Positions 1 to 7,652 of a stretch of 27,104 nucleotides of DNA are shown here, piece by piece. The position numbers were made by a program, and so were the translations under genes. The notes under the pieces were generated by a model, which did no database searches, was not told where the DNA came from, and saw only the letters and a program-made list of their open reading frames with translations. Source of the DNA: an uncultured Christensenella sp. GTDB lineage: Bacteria; Bacillota; Clostridia; Christensenellales; UBA1242. Position 1 is the stretch's first letter. Each line of letters starts with the position of its first letter. The DNA lies in NCBI GenBank assembly GCA_910584815.1, contig CAJUBT010000019.1, forward strand, positions 1 through 27,104, written 5' to 3'.

Positions 1-895
1 GTTTAAACTTTGTATCTTCTCCTCCAAAAATTAAACGATTGTCTGGCAAAATTCGCAAATAATGATAGGGGTCCTTATCATCTTGAATAAGTGCATTTTG
101 TTTCCAAGAAATGTTTTCTATCGGTTTTGTGACTATTGAATAGGAAATTAAACGTTCACAAAGATTTTTATCTTTCATAAGCGAAAAATTAAAACCTGTT
201 GCTAAAACTATTTTTTTACTTTTTATAAAATTACCAAAACTTGTTTTAGAAACAAAGCCATTTTCATTTTCTATTATTTCAATAATTTTTGTGTTTTCAA
301 AAAGCATATTTTGATTAGTGGCGTTCTCAATTACTTGTTTTGTGAATAAATAAGGGTTAAATTCTGCACCGCCATCAACATTATAAATTCCTGCTTGAAT
401 GTCAAATGGGAATGGGTTATTTTCTTTAGTAAATATTTCCGATTTAAAACCATATTTTAAGCGGAAGTCGTGCTCTTTTTTAATGGCATTTACACCAAAT
501 AAAGAGTTTGTAAACATAAAACTTGGCACCTTTCTAAAGTTACAGTTGTTACCATTTACTTTTATAAATTCATCTATTATTTTTATGCTTTCTAGCCCCA
601 TTTTATAAATAGAAACTATTTCTTCTTCACTCATATATTTTAATAAGTTATTGGCGTAATCATCTAATTGATACTCTAAAAGAACTGTTGCACAACTTGT
701 GCAGCAAAAACCAAACCTTGACATATCAACTAAAACCACCTTATATTTTTTTGAAAGGTAATAATTTAAAATAGCGCCATCAATACCACCGCCAATAATT
801 AATATTTCACACTCTACATTTTTATTTAAATATGGGTACTGTTTTATTTTGTTTTCTACCTGACAAAAATAAGGTTGCCCTTTTACATATTCCAT
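1..895 (-). CDS. FAD-dependent oxidoreductase, DAO family (3' end outside window)
   Basis: The open frame on the minus strand starts at the ATG at 893-895 and is still open at base 2, giving 298 residues. A FAD-binding Rossmann fold is visible: beta strand ILII followed by GGGIDG at residues 35-40, then an acidic strand end (VVLVD). The loop CATVLLEYQLDD (about 68-79) matches the ASTALLQYEID-type segment of glycine-oxidase/GlpO-like DAO proteins, and RILPDNRLIFGGED near the visible C-terminus is the FGGE signature of that family. Probable role: oxidation of an amine or amino acid with FAD in the cytosol; the substrate cannot be read. The 25-residue stretch before the Rossmann fold fits homologues that begin well upstream of it. 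No strong ribosome binding site is seen before the ATG. The normal Ala/Ser in the FAD loop are partly replaced by cysteines (FCCTSC, about 63-68). Confidence 0.8.
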   Translation of the reverse strand, partial: MEYVKGQPYFCQVENKIKQYPYLNKNVECEILIIGGGIDGAILNYYLSKKYKVVLVDMSRFGFCCTSCATVLLEYQLDDYANNLLKYMSEEEIVSIYKMGLESIKIIDEFIKVNGNNCNFRKVPSFMFTNSLFGVNAIKKEHDFRLKYGFKSEIFTKENNPFPFDIQAGIYNVDGGAEFNPYLFTKQVIENATNQNMLFENTKIIEIIENENGFVSKTSFGNFIKSKKIVLATGFNFSLMKDKNLCERLISYSIVTKPIENISWKQNALIQDDKDPYHYLRILPDNRLIFGGEDTKFK

Positions 896-1100
896 AAATA
901 AACTATTTACCAAACATAAAATATTTATGCCAAATAAATTTTAAATTAAAGATTTTAGTAAATAAACACATATAACATTAACATTTTATTTTAAAAACAT
1001 AAATAAAAAACTGGAATATAAAGGTTTTATTAAATTTTATATAAACAATTTTAAACCATTTTTTTAAATTTAGTAAGCTAAAAAAATTAATAGTTTAATG

Positions 1101-2597
1101 TTATATTTTCTTATTTGTACATTTAATTAAAATTATACTTTTGATTATACCACCAACAAAAAGCAAACAAGAAGACAATATAATTATAGTAAACATATCT
1201 GGCACAAAAGCACAAACCACAAATAAAGGAGTTGCAAAGAAAATTTGTGGCAAAAATAAAATTAAAAATGGTAGTAAAAGGTGAAATAATAAAATGAAAC
1301 TAAATTTTAAATAAAACTTCCCTTTTAAAATTTTCTTTTTATATAAATGTAATAAGCATAATGGCAAAACTGAAAAACTAAAAACTATAAAATAAATAAA
1401 ATTGTAAAGCAAGTGATGAAGGACATATTCATTCGTTTGAATGTGGTTTGGTTCTAACCCCATTATTAAAAGAGGAAGGCTCCAGTCTGTTCTATCCATT
1501 AAATCCTTTCCTACAAAATAATCGTTGGTGTTAACTGCAATTGCAATGCCAATTTCTCGTTCTGGAAGTATATAAATTGTTGACATTCCCGTTTCTACTA
1601 AGCCACTATGTCGAAGAACTGTTTCAGTTAAAGGCTCCTTTAAATTGGTCCAACCCATTGCATAGTTATAAGGAATGGAACTATCAACCTTTACTCCATC
1701 ATAAAACATAGCGTTAATGCTTTCTAATGAAATAATACCTTCTCCACCCCGCAAATACATTTGCAAATATTTACCCAAATCTGCTGTAGAAGCAGATAAA
1801 TAACCTGCTGATGTAGCAATCCAAGCCTTATCATTGTTTGGAAATTTTGGTTTAGTTTTTATGTTTATACCGAACCAATTTTGGTAACCAGTTATAAGTT
1901 TGTTATTTATACTAGTTTCATAATTAGTTGCCGAATTTAACATTTTTAAAGGTTTAAAAATGTTTTGTGTAACATAATCTTCATAACTTATTCCACTAAC
2001 TTTTTCTATTATCTTTCCAAGTAAAGAGTAATTTACATTCGCATACTTATGCTCATTTTGCTTTGTTACAATTTTATAGTTTGTTAAATTTTGATGTTCA
2101 CCCAAACCACTTGTGTGGTTAAGTAATTGTTTTATTGTAATTTTATCTCCATCTGTTGCATTCTTTAAATACTGATTAAGATTAGCATTTAAACTTAATT
2201 TATTTTGCTCCACTAGTTGCATAATGCAAAGAGCGGTAAAACTTTTGCTTACAGAACCTAACAAAAACGGGGAACTTGTGCTTATGCAATCTCCGTATGT
2301 TTTTGATAATAGCACACTTTCCTTGTTAACTATAGTAACACTCATTGCTGGGAAATGTGCCTTTTTTTGAGCATCACTTAAATAGTTATCTATTTTATTT
2401 AAAACCTCATTATTAATAACATTCCTGTATAAATTATTGTTCCTGTCACTATTTTCATTAATATTATTAAAAACAAAATTATTATTGGTTTCAACATAAG
2501 AAAAAGCATTAAGTTTATTAAAACTAAATCCTAAAAAACATAGCACACTTAAACAAAATAAAAAGCAAAAACTTTTAGAAAACTTATTATAACTCAT
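1101..2597 (-). CDS. Membrane-anchored serine hydrolase (class C beta-lactamase/penicillin-binding fold)
   Basis: This 498-residue protein has an N-terminal hydrophobic signal or anchor (about 9-26), an Asn-rich linker (about 35-62) and a beta-lactamase-fold domain (about 65-370). The catalytic motifs are all present: SVSK at 115-118 (SxxK nucleophile), YAN at 185-187 (YxN) and HSG at 330-332 (KTG equivalent). The C-terminal 100 residues hold about four hydrophobic segments (roughly 394-417, 430-450, 452-467, 469-492), so the enzyme probably sits on the outer face of the membrane. Family members hydrolyse D-amino-acid peptides, esters or beta-lactams; which applies here is unknown. AAGGTG lies 9-10 bases before the ATG. 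No clear terminator follows. A resistance role is possible, but the HSG form and the C-terminal helices suit a housekeeping esterase or peptidase better. Confidence 0.85.
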   Translation of the reverse strand: MSYNKFSKSFCFLFCLSVLCFLGFSFNKLNAFSYVETNNNFVFNNINENSDRNNNLYRNVINNEVLNKIDNYLSDAQKKAHFPAMSVTIVNKESVLLSKTYGDCISTSSPFLLGSVSKSFTALCIMQLVEQNKLSLNANLNQYLKNATDGDKITIKQLLNHTSGLGEHQNLTNYKIVTKQNEHKYANVNYSLLGKIIEKVSGISYEDYVTQNIFKPLKMLNSATNYETSINNKLITGYQNWFGINIKTKPKFPNNDKAWIATSAGYLSASTADLGKYLQMYLRGGEGIISLESINAMFYDGVKVDSSIPYNYAMGWTNLKEPLTETVLRHSGLVETGMSTIYILPEREIGIAIAVNTNDYFVGKDLMDRTDWSLPLLIMGLEPNHIQTNEYVLHHLLYNFIYFIVFSFSVLPLCLLHLYKKKILKGKFYLKFSFILLFHLLLPFLILFLPQIFFATPLFVVCAFVPDMFTIIILSSCLLFVGGIIKSIILIKCTNKKI

Positions 2598-2617
2598 TAT
2601 TTATACACCTTATGTTA

Positions 2618-2646
2618 ATAATAACATATAACTAAACACTCAGCAA
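2618..2646 (-). promoter_or_regulatory. Candidate promoter of the serine hydrolase gene
   Basis: On the minus strand, TTGCTG (2641-2646) and TATTAT (2618-2623) are separated by 17 bases, about 20 bases upstream of the start codon at 2597. The spacing is ideal and each box has one or two departures from consensus. AT-richness makes chance matches likely. Confidence 0.45.
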
Positions 2647-2682
2647 ATTAAAAAAGTTTTGATATTTTAAAACTTTAAATTA

Positions 2683-2711
2683 TTGCAAGTATGGTAATTA
2701 TATGATATAAA
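2683..2711 (+). promoter_or_regulatory. Candidate promoter of the RBBP9-like hydrolase gene
   Basis: TTGCAA (2683-2688), a 17-base spacer and TATAAA (2706-2711). Transcription would begin near 2718, leaving only about ten bases before the ATG at 2728 with GGAG at the very 5' end. If so, the upstream GTG at 2716 could not be used. Confidence 0.4.
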
Positions 2712-2727
2712 CATTGTGGAGAAAGTT

Positions 2728-3303
2728 ATGAATAAGGTTAATGTTTTTATTTTACATTCGTTAAACGGAGATACTTTAAAATTTTGGGGGCAAGATGTAA
2801 AAGAACAACTAAACAAAATGAACATAGAAACTTTTATGCCAAACTTTCCAATACGAGAAAAAAGTTCCTATAATAATTTTAATAAGGTTTTAACTGCTTA
2901 TTTGGTTAATAAAAAACTTAGCGGAAATTCAATAGTAATTTGCCATTCTATTGCTAACCCCTATTTTATTAGATTTTGTAGAGAACATAATTTTGTTCCT
3001 AAAAGTTTTATTGCCGTTGCACCAGGTGCTGTTTATTACTTTCCTTCAACCCGCACCGATTATACTGTTGAAGTTAAAAAACAAGCCTATTTGAAAAAAG
3101 AAGATTTTGAATATGGGAAAAACTTTAAAAATTTTTACCTAATCTATTCCGATGAAGAAGATGGAAATAAAGAAAAATTTACCAGATTTAAAAAAGATTT
3201 TAACCCTAAAGACATTTACTTAAAAGGCTACAATCATTTTGATGGTTATCATAGAATATATAAAATACCAGAATTAATTGAACTTTTAAATAAACTAATT
3301 TAA
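2728..3303 (+). CDS. RBBP9/YdeN-type alpha/beta hydrolase
   Basis: The 191-residue protein resembles the small serine hydrolases of the RBBP9/YdeN family. It begins with the strand and HSLNGD loop (10-15), has its nucleophile in ICHSIAN (Ser74), an acid candidate in YSDEED (Asp142) and a terminal His in YNHFDG (His170). The spacing of Ser, Asp and His and the total length fit the family. The substrate is not predictable; many members are esterase-like. An in-frame GTG at 2716 would add four residues, but GGAG at 2718-2721 sits six bases before the ATG at 2728, so I choose that start. The canonical GHS elbow is CHS here and the glycine after the serine is absent, as in some RBBP9 relatives. 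No signal peptide, so cytosolic. The gene is divergent from the serine hydrolase. Confidence 0.75.
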   Translation: MNKVNVFILHSLNGDTLKFWGQDVKEQLNKMNIETFMPNFPIREKSSYNNFNKVLTAYLVNKKLSGNSIVICHSIANPYFIRFCREHNFVPKSFIAVAPGAVYYFPSTRTDYTVEVKKQAYLKKEDFEYGKNFKNFYLIYSDEEDGNKEKFTRFKKDFNPKDIYLKGYNHFDGYHRIYKIPELIELLNKLI

Positions 3304-3370
3304 TAATAAAAAAAATCACAAGCAAAATAAATTTAAAAATTATAACTCTTCTAACCCAACAAAATTTTGT

Positions 3371-3399
3371 TTTGCTGATAAACAAAACTATGTTATTAT
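3371..3399 (+). promoter_or_regulatory. Candidate promoter of the threonine-aldolase-like gene
   Basis: TTTGCT (3371-3376), a 17-base spacer and TATTAT (3394-3399), with TG one base before the -10 box (extended -10). The start codon at 3437 lies about 30 bases beyond the expected transcript start. Confidence 0.4.
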
Positions 3400-3436
3400 A
3401 ACTAAACTTACTTTTATATATAAGGAAACACAAATA

Positions 3437-4456
3437 ATGGAATACTTACTTAACGACTACACCGTATTTGGTGATAAAGATATTCTTACACAGGTAAGCA
3501 ATATATCAAATGAAATTAACGATGGCTACTACGAGGGTCAGTACACAAAACAAATAAATGATGTTATTAAAAACCTATGTAATAACAAAAACATAAACAC
3601 ATTTTTTTTAACAGCAGGCACGCAAACTAATGCTCTTGTTTTATCTGCCCTATTAAAACCCTATGAAGCAATAATTTCTGCAGACACTGCTCATATTAAC
3701 TTTCTTGAAGCAGGTTCTATAGAAAATTTAGGTCATAAAATTGTGGCACTACAAAGCAACAATGGCAAAATAAATGCAAACGATATTAAAAATTGCGTTG
3801 ATGTTCATAACGATAAACACAAGGTTTGCCCAAAAGTTGTTTATATTTCTCAGCCTACAGAAGTTGGAACAATGTATACTGAAAATGAACTTTTAGAATT
3901 AAGAAAAGTTTGTGATGAACATAACCTACAACTATATTTAGATGGCGCAAGGCTTTGCGTTGCACTTGCAAAAAACAAAAACTTAACTTTAGAAAAATAT
4001 GCCAACCTTATAGACACCTTTTACTTTGGTGGAACAAAAAATGGTTTACCCCTTGGTGAGATGGTAATAACAAAAAATACAGACTTTGCTAAAGATTTTA
4101 AATTTTATATGAAGCAGAACGGTGCCTTATTAGCAAAGGGTGAGTTTATTTCCTTTATGTTTTTAAAATTGTTAGAGAATAATAAATATGAAACTTTAGC
4201 AAATAAAAGCCTAAAACAAGCAAGTAAACTACAAACCTTTTTAGAAAATAAAAAAGTTAAGTTTAAATACCCTCCTGAAACAAATCAAATTTTTATTGTG
4301 CTTAAAAACGATGTTGTTGAAAAACTAAGCAAATCCTTTAAGTTTACCATTTGGGAAAAATGCAATAATAACGAAACTGTTATAAGGCTGGTAACTTCCT
4401 TTGCAACTAGCGATGAAACAATAAATAAATTTTTTGAAGAATTCAATAACCTGTAA
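3437..4456 (+). CDS. Low-specificity threonine aldolase-like PLP enzyme (beta-eliminating lyase family)
   Basis: The 339-residue protein shows the fold-type I PLP layout of the threonine aldolase/beta-eliminating lyase family: TAGTQTNAL (59-67) at the phosphate-binding loop, His86 in the aromatic-stacking position, HINFLEAG (86-93), YLDGARL with Asp169 and Arg172, and GGTKNG with Lys201 as the Schiff-base lysine. Length is normal. The family reaction is reversible cleavage of L-threonine or L-allo-threonine to glycine and acetaldehyde; side activities on other beta-hydroxy amino acids are common, so the physiological substrate is uncertain. AAGGAA lies nine bases before the ATG. The HD gene follows after 59 bases with no terminator between, so the two are probably cotranscribed. 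Likely cytosolic. Confidence 0.85.
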   Translation: MEYLLNDYTVFGDKDILTQVSNISNEINDGYYEGQYTKQINDVIKNLCNNKNINTFFLTAGTQTNALVLSALLKPYEAIISADTAHINFLEAGSIENLGHKIVALQSNNGKINANDIKNCVDVHNDKHKVCPKVVYISQPTEVGTMYTENELLELRKVCDEHNLQLYLDGARLCVALAKNKNLTLEKYANLIDTFYFGGTKNGLPLGEMVITKNTDFAKDFKFYMKQNGALLAKGEFISFMFLKLLENNKYETLANKSLKQASKLQTFLENKKVKFKYPPETNQIFIVLKNDVVEKLSKSFKFTIWEKCNNNETVIRLVTSFATSDETINKFFEEFNNL

Positions 4457-4515
4457 TAAAATGCACAAAAAAAGTAATAAAATATAAAATTAACAAACAA
4501 AAGGTAAAAAATTTT

Positions 4516-5181
4516 ATGAATGATATTACCACCCTTATAAACAAAATAAAAGAAAAAGTTAAAAAATATTTTAGCGAGGATGCAACTGGACACTCTATAG
4601 ACCACCTAGAGAGAACGCTAAACTATGCCCTTTATTTACAAAAAAAAGAAGGTGGCGACATTGTTGTTGTAGCAATATCTGCCTTTATTCACGACATTCA
4701 TAGAATTATGGGTTCTGAGCAACATAGATTTGTTTCTCCAAAAGAAAGCTTACCTGTTGTTGAAACTTTTTTAAATGACCTAGAAATTACCGATAAACAA
4801 AAGCAACACATACTTTATGCAATTGAACATCACGAAGAATACTCTTTTGGGTCAGAAAAAGTTAGTGTTACAGATGTTGAAAGCAAAATTTTACAAGATG
4901 CCGACAATTTAGATGCTATTGGAGCTATAGGGCTTGCAAGAACTTTTAAATTTTGTTTTGCACATAACATAAAAGAATTTGAACCAAATGTTGAATTATA
5001 CAGAAACGATTTTAACGAGAACAAAAATGATATATCTATTATTCACCATATACATAACAAACTTCTACGCTTAGGCGATTATATGAACACAAACTCTGCA
5101 AAAAAATTAGCAGAAGAAAAAACAAAACTTATGCAAAACTTTTTAGATATGTATTTAAAAGAGTATAACGGCAATTTTTAA
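4516..5181 (+). CDS. HD-domain phosphohydrolase (YedJ-like)
   Basis: The 221-residue protein carries the full HD metal-binding set: HSIDH (His26, His30), FIHDIHR with the His59-Asp60 pair, IEHHEEYS (His105, His106) and LQDADNLDAIGAIGLAR (about 126-142), the last typical of the YedJ-type subgroup. Such proteins hydrolyse phosphate esters or nucleotides with divalent metals, but the substrate of this subgroup is not settled. AAAGG stands about 11 bases before the ATG. Gene spacing to the upstream PLP enzyme is 59 bases, suggesting one transcript that ends at the hairpin at 5265-5303. No signal peptide or membrane segment is visible. Confidence 0.8.
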   Translation: MNDITTLINKIKEKVKKYFSEDATGHSIDHLERTLNYALYLQKKEGGDIVVVAISAFIHDIHRIMGSEQHRFVSPKESLPVVETFLNDLEITDKQKQHILYAIEHHEEYSFGSEKVSVTDVESKILQDADNLDAIGAIGLARTFKFCFAHNIKEFEPNVELYRNDFNENKNDISIIHHIHNKLLRLGDYMNTNSAKKLAEEKTKLMQNFLDMYLKEYNGNF

Positions 5182-5264
5182 CTTCTAATAAGTTTGTAAA
5201 TTTATAAAATTTATAATATTTTTTTAACTAAAGTTATTTTATAAAGGTTTAATTGTAAAAATTT

Positions 5265-5303
5265 AAAAAAGCAAATAAGAACTATTTGCTTTTTATTTTT
5301 TTT
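5265..5303. terminator. Bidirectional intrinsic terminator between convergent genes
   Basis: GCAAATA (5271-5277) pairs exactly with TATTTGC (5283-5289) around a five-base loop. An A-run precedes it (5265-5270) and a T-rich run follows (5290-5303), so it can end the HD gene on + and the membrane protein gene on -. The minus-strand stop codon is within its right end. Confidence 0.85.
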
Positions 5304-6024
5304 AGTTTGAAAACTTTTCTTCTATTTCTATAATTCGCTCATTAACTACTTTCCTTTGTTCAGTGTTAGCATTAACTTTACTATTAACTTTATAGAATAA
5401 TTTAACAGCAAAGTGAAATAAGGTTACAACAATGGAATAAAACAAAACAATTAGTAAAAAGTTTAAAACATTAGATGAAAACAAACACAAATAATTTGGT
5501 TTTATTATGTAATACACAAAAGTAATTCCAACTTTAGAAAAATCATAAAAGGCCATTGCCCAACATATTATGCTTAACATAGCTATCCAAATATAATGTG
5601 GTTTGTTTTCAAAGCGATGTCTAAACATAACCTGTAACCCTGTGGTTAATAAATATGCGTGTGTAAATAAATTAAATAAGTAATGCGAAATTGTAAAGTT
5701 ACTTGCCACTGTAAAACCTGCAAAACAATAGAACAAGAAAAATCCTAATCCTGAAGCGACACCAAAAAAAGCTGCCACATTGTAAAGTTTTTTAATTTTA
5801 AAAGTTAAAATAATTGGTAAAAGAAAATAACTTATTGAACTAATTTCAACTGGAATATTTAAATGCCCCTGAATATTTTGCCAAATATAAAAAACAGATT
5901 TATAAACAAATAAAACTATACTTAATATTTGCACAACAACCATACCATATTTAAACTTTTTTAAACCCCTGTTTAATAAAACCATAACAATTAAACCTAC
6001 AATAGAAATAATATTAAATATCAT
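5302..6024 (-). CDS. YwaF/TMEM164-like integral membrane protein
   Basis: From the chosen ATG at 6022-6024 the protein is 240 residues with about seven hydrophobic segments and a charged, probably coiled C-terminal tail (about 213-240). The segment IPVEISSISYFLLPIILTF, followed by histidines in later helices (SHYLFNLFTHAYLL), resembles the TMEM164/YwaF family (the bacterial TP0381-type membrane proteins). Function in bacteria is unknown. A frame extends ten codons upstream to 6054, but AAGGAGAAGG at 6030-6039 stands five bases before the inner ATG, which decides the start. It lies downstream of padR-DUF1700 behind its own terminator and a promoter region that carries the same palindrome as the padR promoter, so I infer PadR control. 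Confidence 0.65.
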   Translation of the reverse strand: MIFNIISIVGLIVMVLLNRGLKKFKYGMVVVQILSIVLFVYKSVFYIWQNIQGHLNIPVEISSISYFLLPIILTFKIKKLYNVAAFFGVASGLGFFLFYCFAGFTVASNFTISHYLFNLFTHAYLLTTGLQVMFRHRFENKPHYIWIAMLSIICWAMAFYDFSKVGITFVYYIIKPNYLCLFSSNVLNFLLIVLFYSIVVTLFHFAVKLFYKVNSKVNANTEQRKVVNERIIEIEEKFSN

Positions 6025-6068
6025 AATAACCTTCTCCTTAGTGAAAATAAACAAAATATATAATGTGC

Positions 6069-6091
6069 ACTACTATATATTATATAGTAGT
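6069..6091. promoter_or_regulatory. Perfect 23-base palindrome, probable PadR operator
   Basis: Half-sites ACTACTATATA (6069-6079) and TATATAGTAGT (6081-6091) are exact inverted copies around a single T. The minus strand reads TATAAT at 6079-6084, so the palindrome covers a -10 box for the membrane protein gene starting at 6024. Twenty of 23 bases match the site in the padR promoter at 7193-7215. That PadR binds both is inference from the shared sequence and autoregulation common in the family. Confidence 0.7.
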
Positions 6092-6100
6092 TAAAGTTTT

Positions 6101-6126
6101 AAAAATATCGCTTTTGCGATATTTTT
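6101..6126 (-). terminator. Intrinsic terminator of the padR-DUF1700 operon
   Basis: AAAAATATCGC (6101-6111) pairs perfectly with GCGATATTTTT (6116-6126) around a four-base loop. On the minus strand the stem ends in a T-run. It starts eight bases after the DUF1700 stop, separating that operon from the next gene. Confidence 0.8.
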
Positions 6127-6133
6127 ATTAAAT

Positions 6134-6844
6134 TTAAACAAACCAGTTCCAAATGTGCCAAGGTTCAAAGCTTTTAGCCATTAAGCACATAATAAAGTAA
6201 CCAACAATAAATGCTCCAACAAAAACTACAAGCCCTATAACTGAAATTAATTTTATTTTTGAAGCAAACTTTTTAGAAAGTTTTGGATGTTTAGAAATTG
6301 ATGGATAAGTATTATTTAAAATAACATTTTTACACCATCTTAAATAAACTTTTGTCCATTGTTTTACATACAATGCTAAATATATTGTTCCTGTGGCACT
6401 TAAAATGGCAAGCCCAAAGCACGCAATTCCCAGAACTAAACTAGGTAAATAAGGTATTGATGGAATAAGGTTAGCTATGTTTAAACTTGTTATTAAGCAA
6501 AACCCTGTTGTTAAAGATACTACTGAAAAAGCCCCAACCACAATAACCGATGCCAACATAAAAACATAAATAAACAAAACAGGAATAGATAACATTGTTA
6601 TGCCAAAAATCTTTGTTGCTTTTTCATATTTGTTAATTTGTTTGCTAGGTCTTATATATTCCTTTGCAATATCTATTGGTGAAGCCAATTTTTTAGTTAT
6701 TTCTTCTTCACTATACCCTTCTTCTAACTTATAATAAAAATGTTCTTCATATTGTAATAATATATCATTAAGTTCATCTTCATCTAAAATGTTATTATTT
6801 TTAAGTTCCTTTTTTAAGGTGTCTAAAAATTCTTTTTTATTCAT
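6134..6844 (-). CDS. DUF1700 (HAAS-domain) membrane protein
   Basis: The 236-residue protein starts with the cytoplasmic HAAS helical domain (about 1-66: KKEFLDTLKKEL, then YEEHFYYKLEEGYSEEEITKKLASPIDIAKEY), characteristic of DUF1700. Three or four hydrophobic segments follow (about 78-103, 105-126, 130-160, 198-222). DUF1700 proteins are usually encoded directly after a PadR repressor and are thought to sense or transmit envelope state; the mechanism is not established. Here the ATG overlaps the padR stop by eight bases (ATGAATAA), with GGAG inside padR, so translation is probably coupled. The operon ends at the hairpin just downstream. Family assignment is strong; function remains open. Confidence 0.85.
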   Translation of the reverse strand: MNKKEFLDTLKKELKNNNILDEDELNDILLQYEEHFYYKLEEGYSEEEITKKLASPIDIAKEYIRPSKQINKYEKATKIFGITMLSIPVLFIYVFMLASVIVVGAFSVVSLTTGFCLITSLNIANLIPSIPYLPSLVLGIACFGLAILSATGTIYLALYVKQWTKVYLRWCKNVILNNTYPSISKHPKLSKKFASKIKLISVIGLVVFVGAFIVGYFIMCLMAKSFEPWHIWNWFV

Positions 6845-7157
6845 TTTCTTCTCCTTTTATCATTTTGTTAACAATTTCGGTAAAGTCTAACCACTCTTTA
6901 GCATCTTTTTTAAAACTCGTTTTTCCAAGTTCAGTTAAAGTGTAGTACTTTCTTGGAGGACCAGCACTTTCTTCAGATAAATAAGTTTTAACAAAACCAT
7001 CTGCCTTTAACTTTCTTAAAATTGGGTAAACCGTTCCATCAGAAATGTCTATGCTTTTTGAAATTAGTTCCGATAATTCATAACCATACATATCTTTTTT
7101 GTTAAGAACCGATAATATGCAAAGTTCTATAACGCCCTTTTTATATTGAATGTTCAC
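6837..7157 (-). CDS. PadR family transcriptional repressor
   Basis: The 106-residue protein is a compact PadR winged-helix regulator: KKGVIELCILSVL (about 6-18), MYGYELSELISKSI, the recognition segment SDGTVYPILRKLKADGFV (about 38-56), and the wing GPPRKYYTLTELG (about 66-78), then a short C-terminal helix for dimerisation (PadR subfamily 2 size). It is first gene of an operon with a DUF1700 protein, whose start overlaps its stop. Its promoter is near-consensus and its -10 box lies inside an imperfect palindrome, suggesting autorepression. AAAGGAG stands six bases before the GTG start (7155-7157), which fits both the family N-terminus and the ribosome binding site. Ligand unknown. Confidence 0.9.
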   Translation of the reverse strand: MNIQYKKGVIELCILSVLNKKDMYGYELSELISKSIDISDGTVYPILRKLKADGFVKTYLSEESAGPPRKYYTLTELGKTSFKKDAKEWLDFTEIVNKMIKGEENE

Positions 7158-7192
7158 TTTTGCTCCTTTTAATTTGTGTTTGTTTATTATTC

Positions 7193-7215
7193 ACTACTAT
7201 ACATTATACAATAGT
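7193..7215. promoter_or_regulatory. Imperfect palindrome over the padR -10 box, probable PadR operator
   Basis: ACTACTATACA (7193-7203) and TATACAATAGT (7205-7215) flank a central T. Eight of eleven half-site positions are symmetric. Twenty of 23 bases match the perfect palindrome at 6069-6091. Its position would let a bound repressor block RNA polymerase. Confidence 0.65.
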
Positions 7216-7230
7216 TTTTCAATCTGTCAA
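7203..7230 (-). promoter_or_regulatory. Near-consensus sigma-A promoter of padR
   Basis: On the minus strand a perfect TTGACA (7225-7230) and a perfect TATAAT (7203-7208) are separated by 16 bases. This is the best promoter in the window. Its -10 box lies in the centre of the palindrome at 7193-7215. Confidence 0.85.
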
Positions 7231-7652
7231 CACTTTTTTAAAAAATTTTTTTATTTTTTAAAAATATTTATAATTTAATTTTTTGATTATAAAAAACCCG
7301 TGAAAAGTTTAATCAATAAAATTTCAAATAATAATATTAGTTTAAATAAATTAACTCTCTAAATAACAATTATATTTATATATATTTAACTAAACATATA
7401 ATAAAAAACATATTTATAAAACCCGTTTGTTTAGTAAAACAAATAGATGAAAATATGGTTAAAGTTTATTGTTATAAAATTTTTAGTTTTATTAAATTTC
7501 ATCAGTTTTAAAGTTCTCATCCCTTTACGCAACCTAAAAATGCCCTTTAAAATGTTACATTTATGCCTATTTTGTTACATTTTTATCTTTCTATTGTTTT
7601 TATTTGACATTTTTTCCACAATTATTAATAATGTAGTTAAAGGAGGGTATTT
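7216..7652. other. 437-base AT-rich gap before the small membrane protein
   Basis: Outside the padR promoter I see no confident gene. It holds a TATAAT at 7397-7402 without a good -35 box and a 7-bp inverted repeat TTTGTTT/AAACAAA near 7427-7444. A TTGACA at 7604-7609 is too close to the start at 7653 to drive it with its own ribosome binding site. A 69-codon hydrophobic frame (7447-7656) has no ribosome binding site and overlaps the true start; I do not call it a gene. Confidence 0.5.

Noticed and set aside
399..608. 69-codon plus-strand frame
   Set aside because: It is the antisense of the partial FAD oxidoreductase, whose Rossmann and FGGE motifs are clear.
3206..4605. Minus-strand frames at 3206-3433 and 4285-4605
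   Set aside because: They overlap well-supported plus-strand genes and read as Phe/Lys/Ile-rich low-complexity translations of AT-rich DNA.
7604..7632. TTGACA with AATAAT as a promoter for the gene at 7653
   Set aside because: The transcript would start at or inside the ribosome binding site at 7640-7646, leaving no usable leader.
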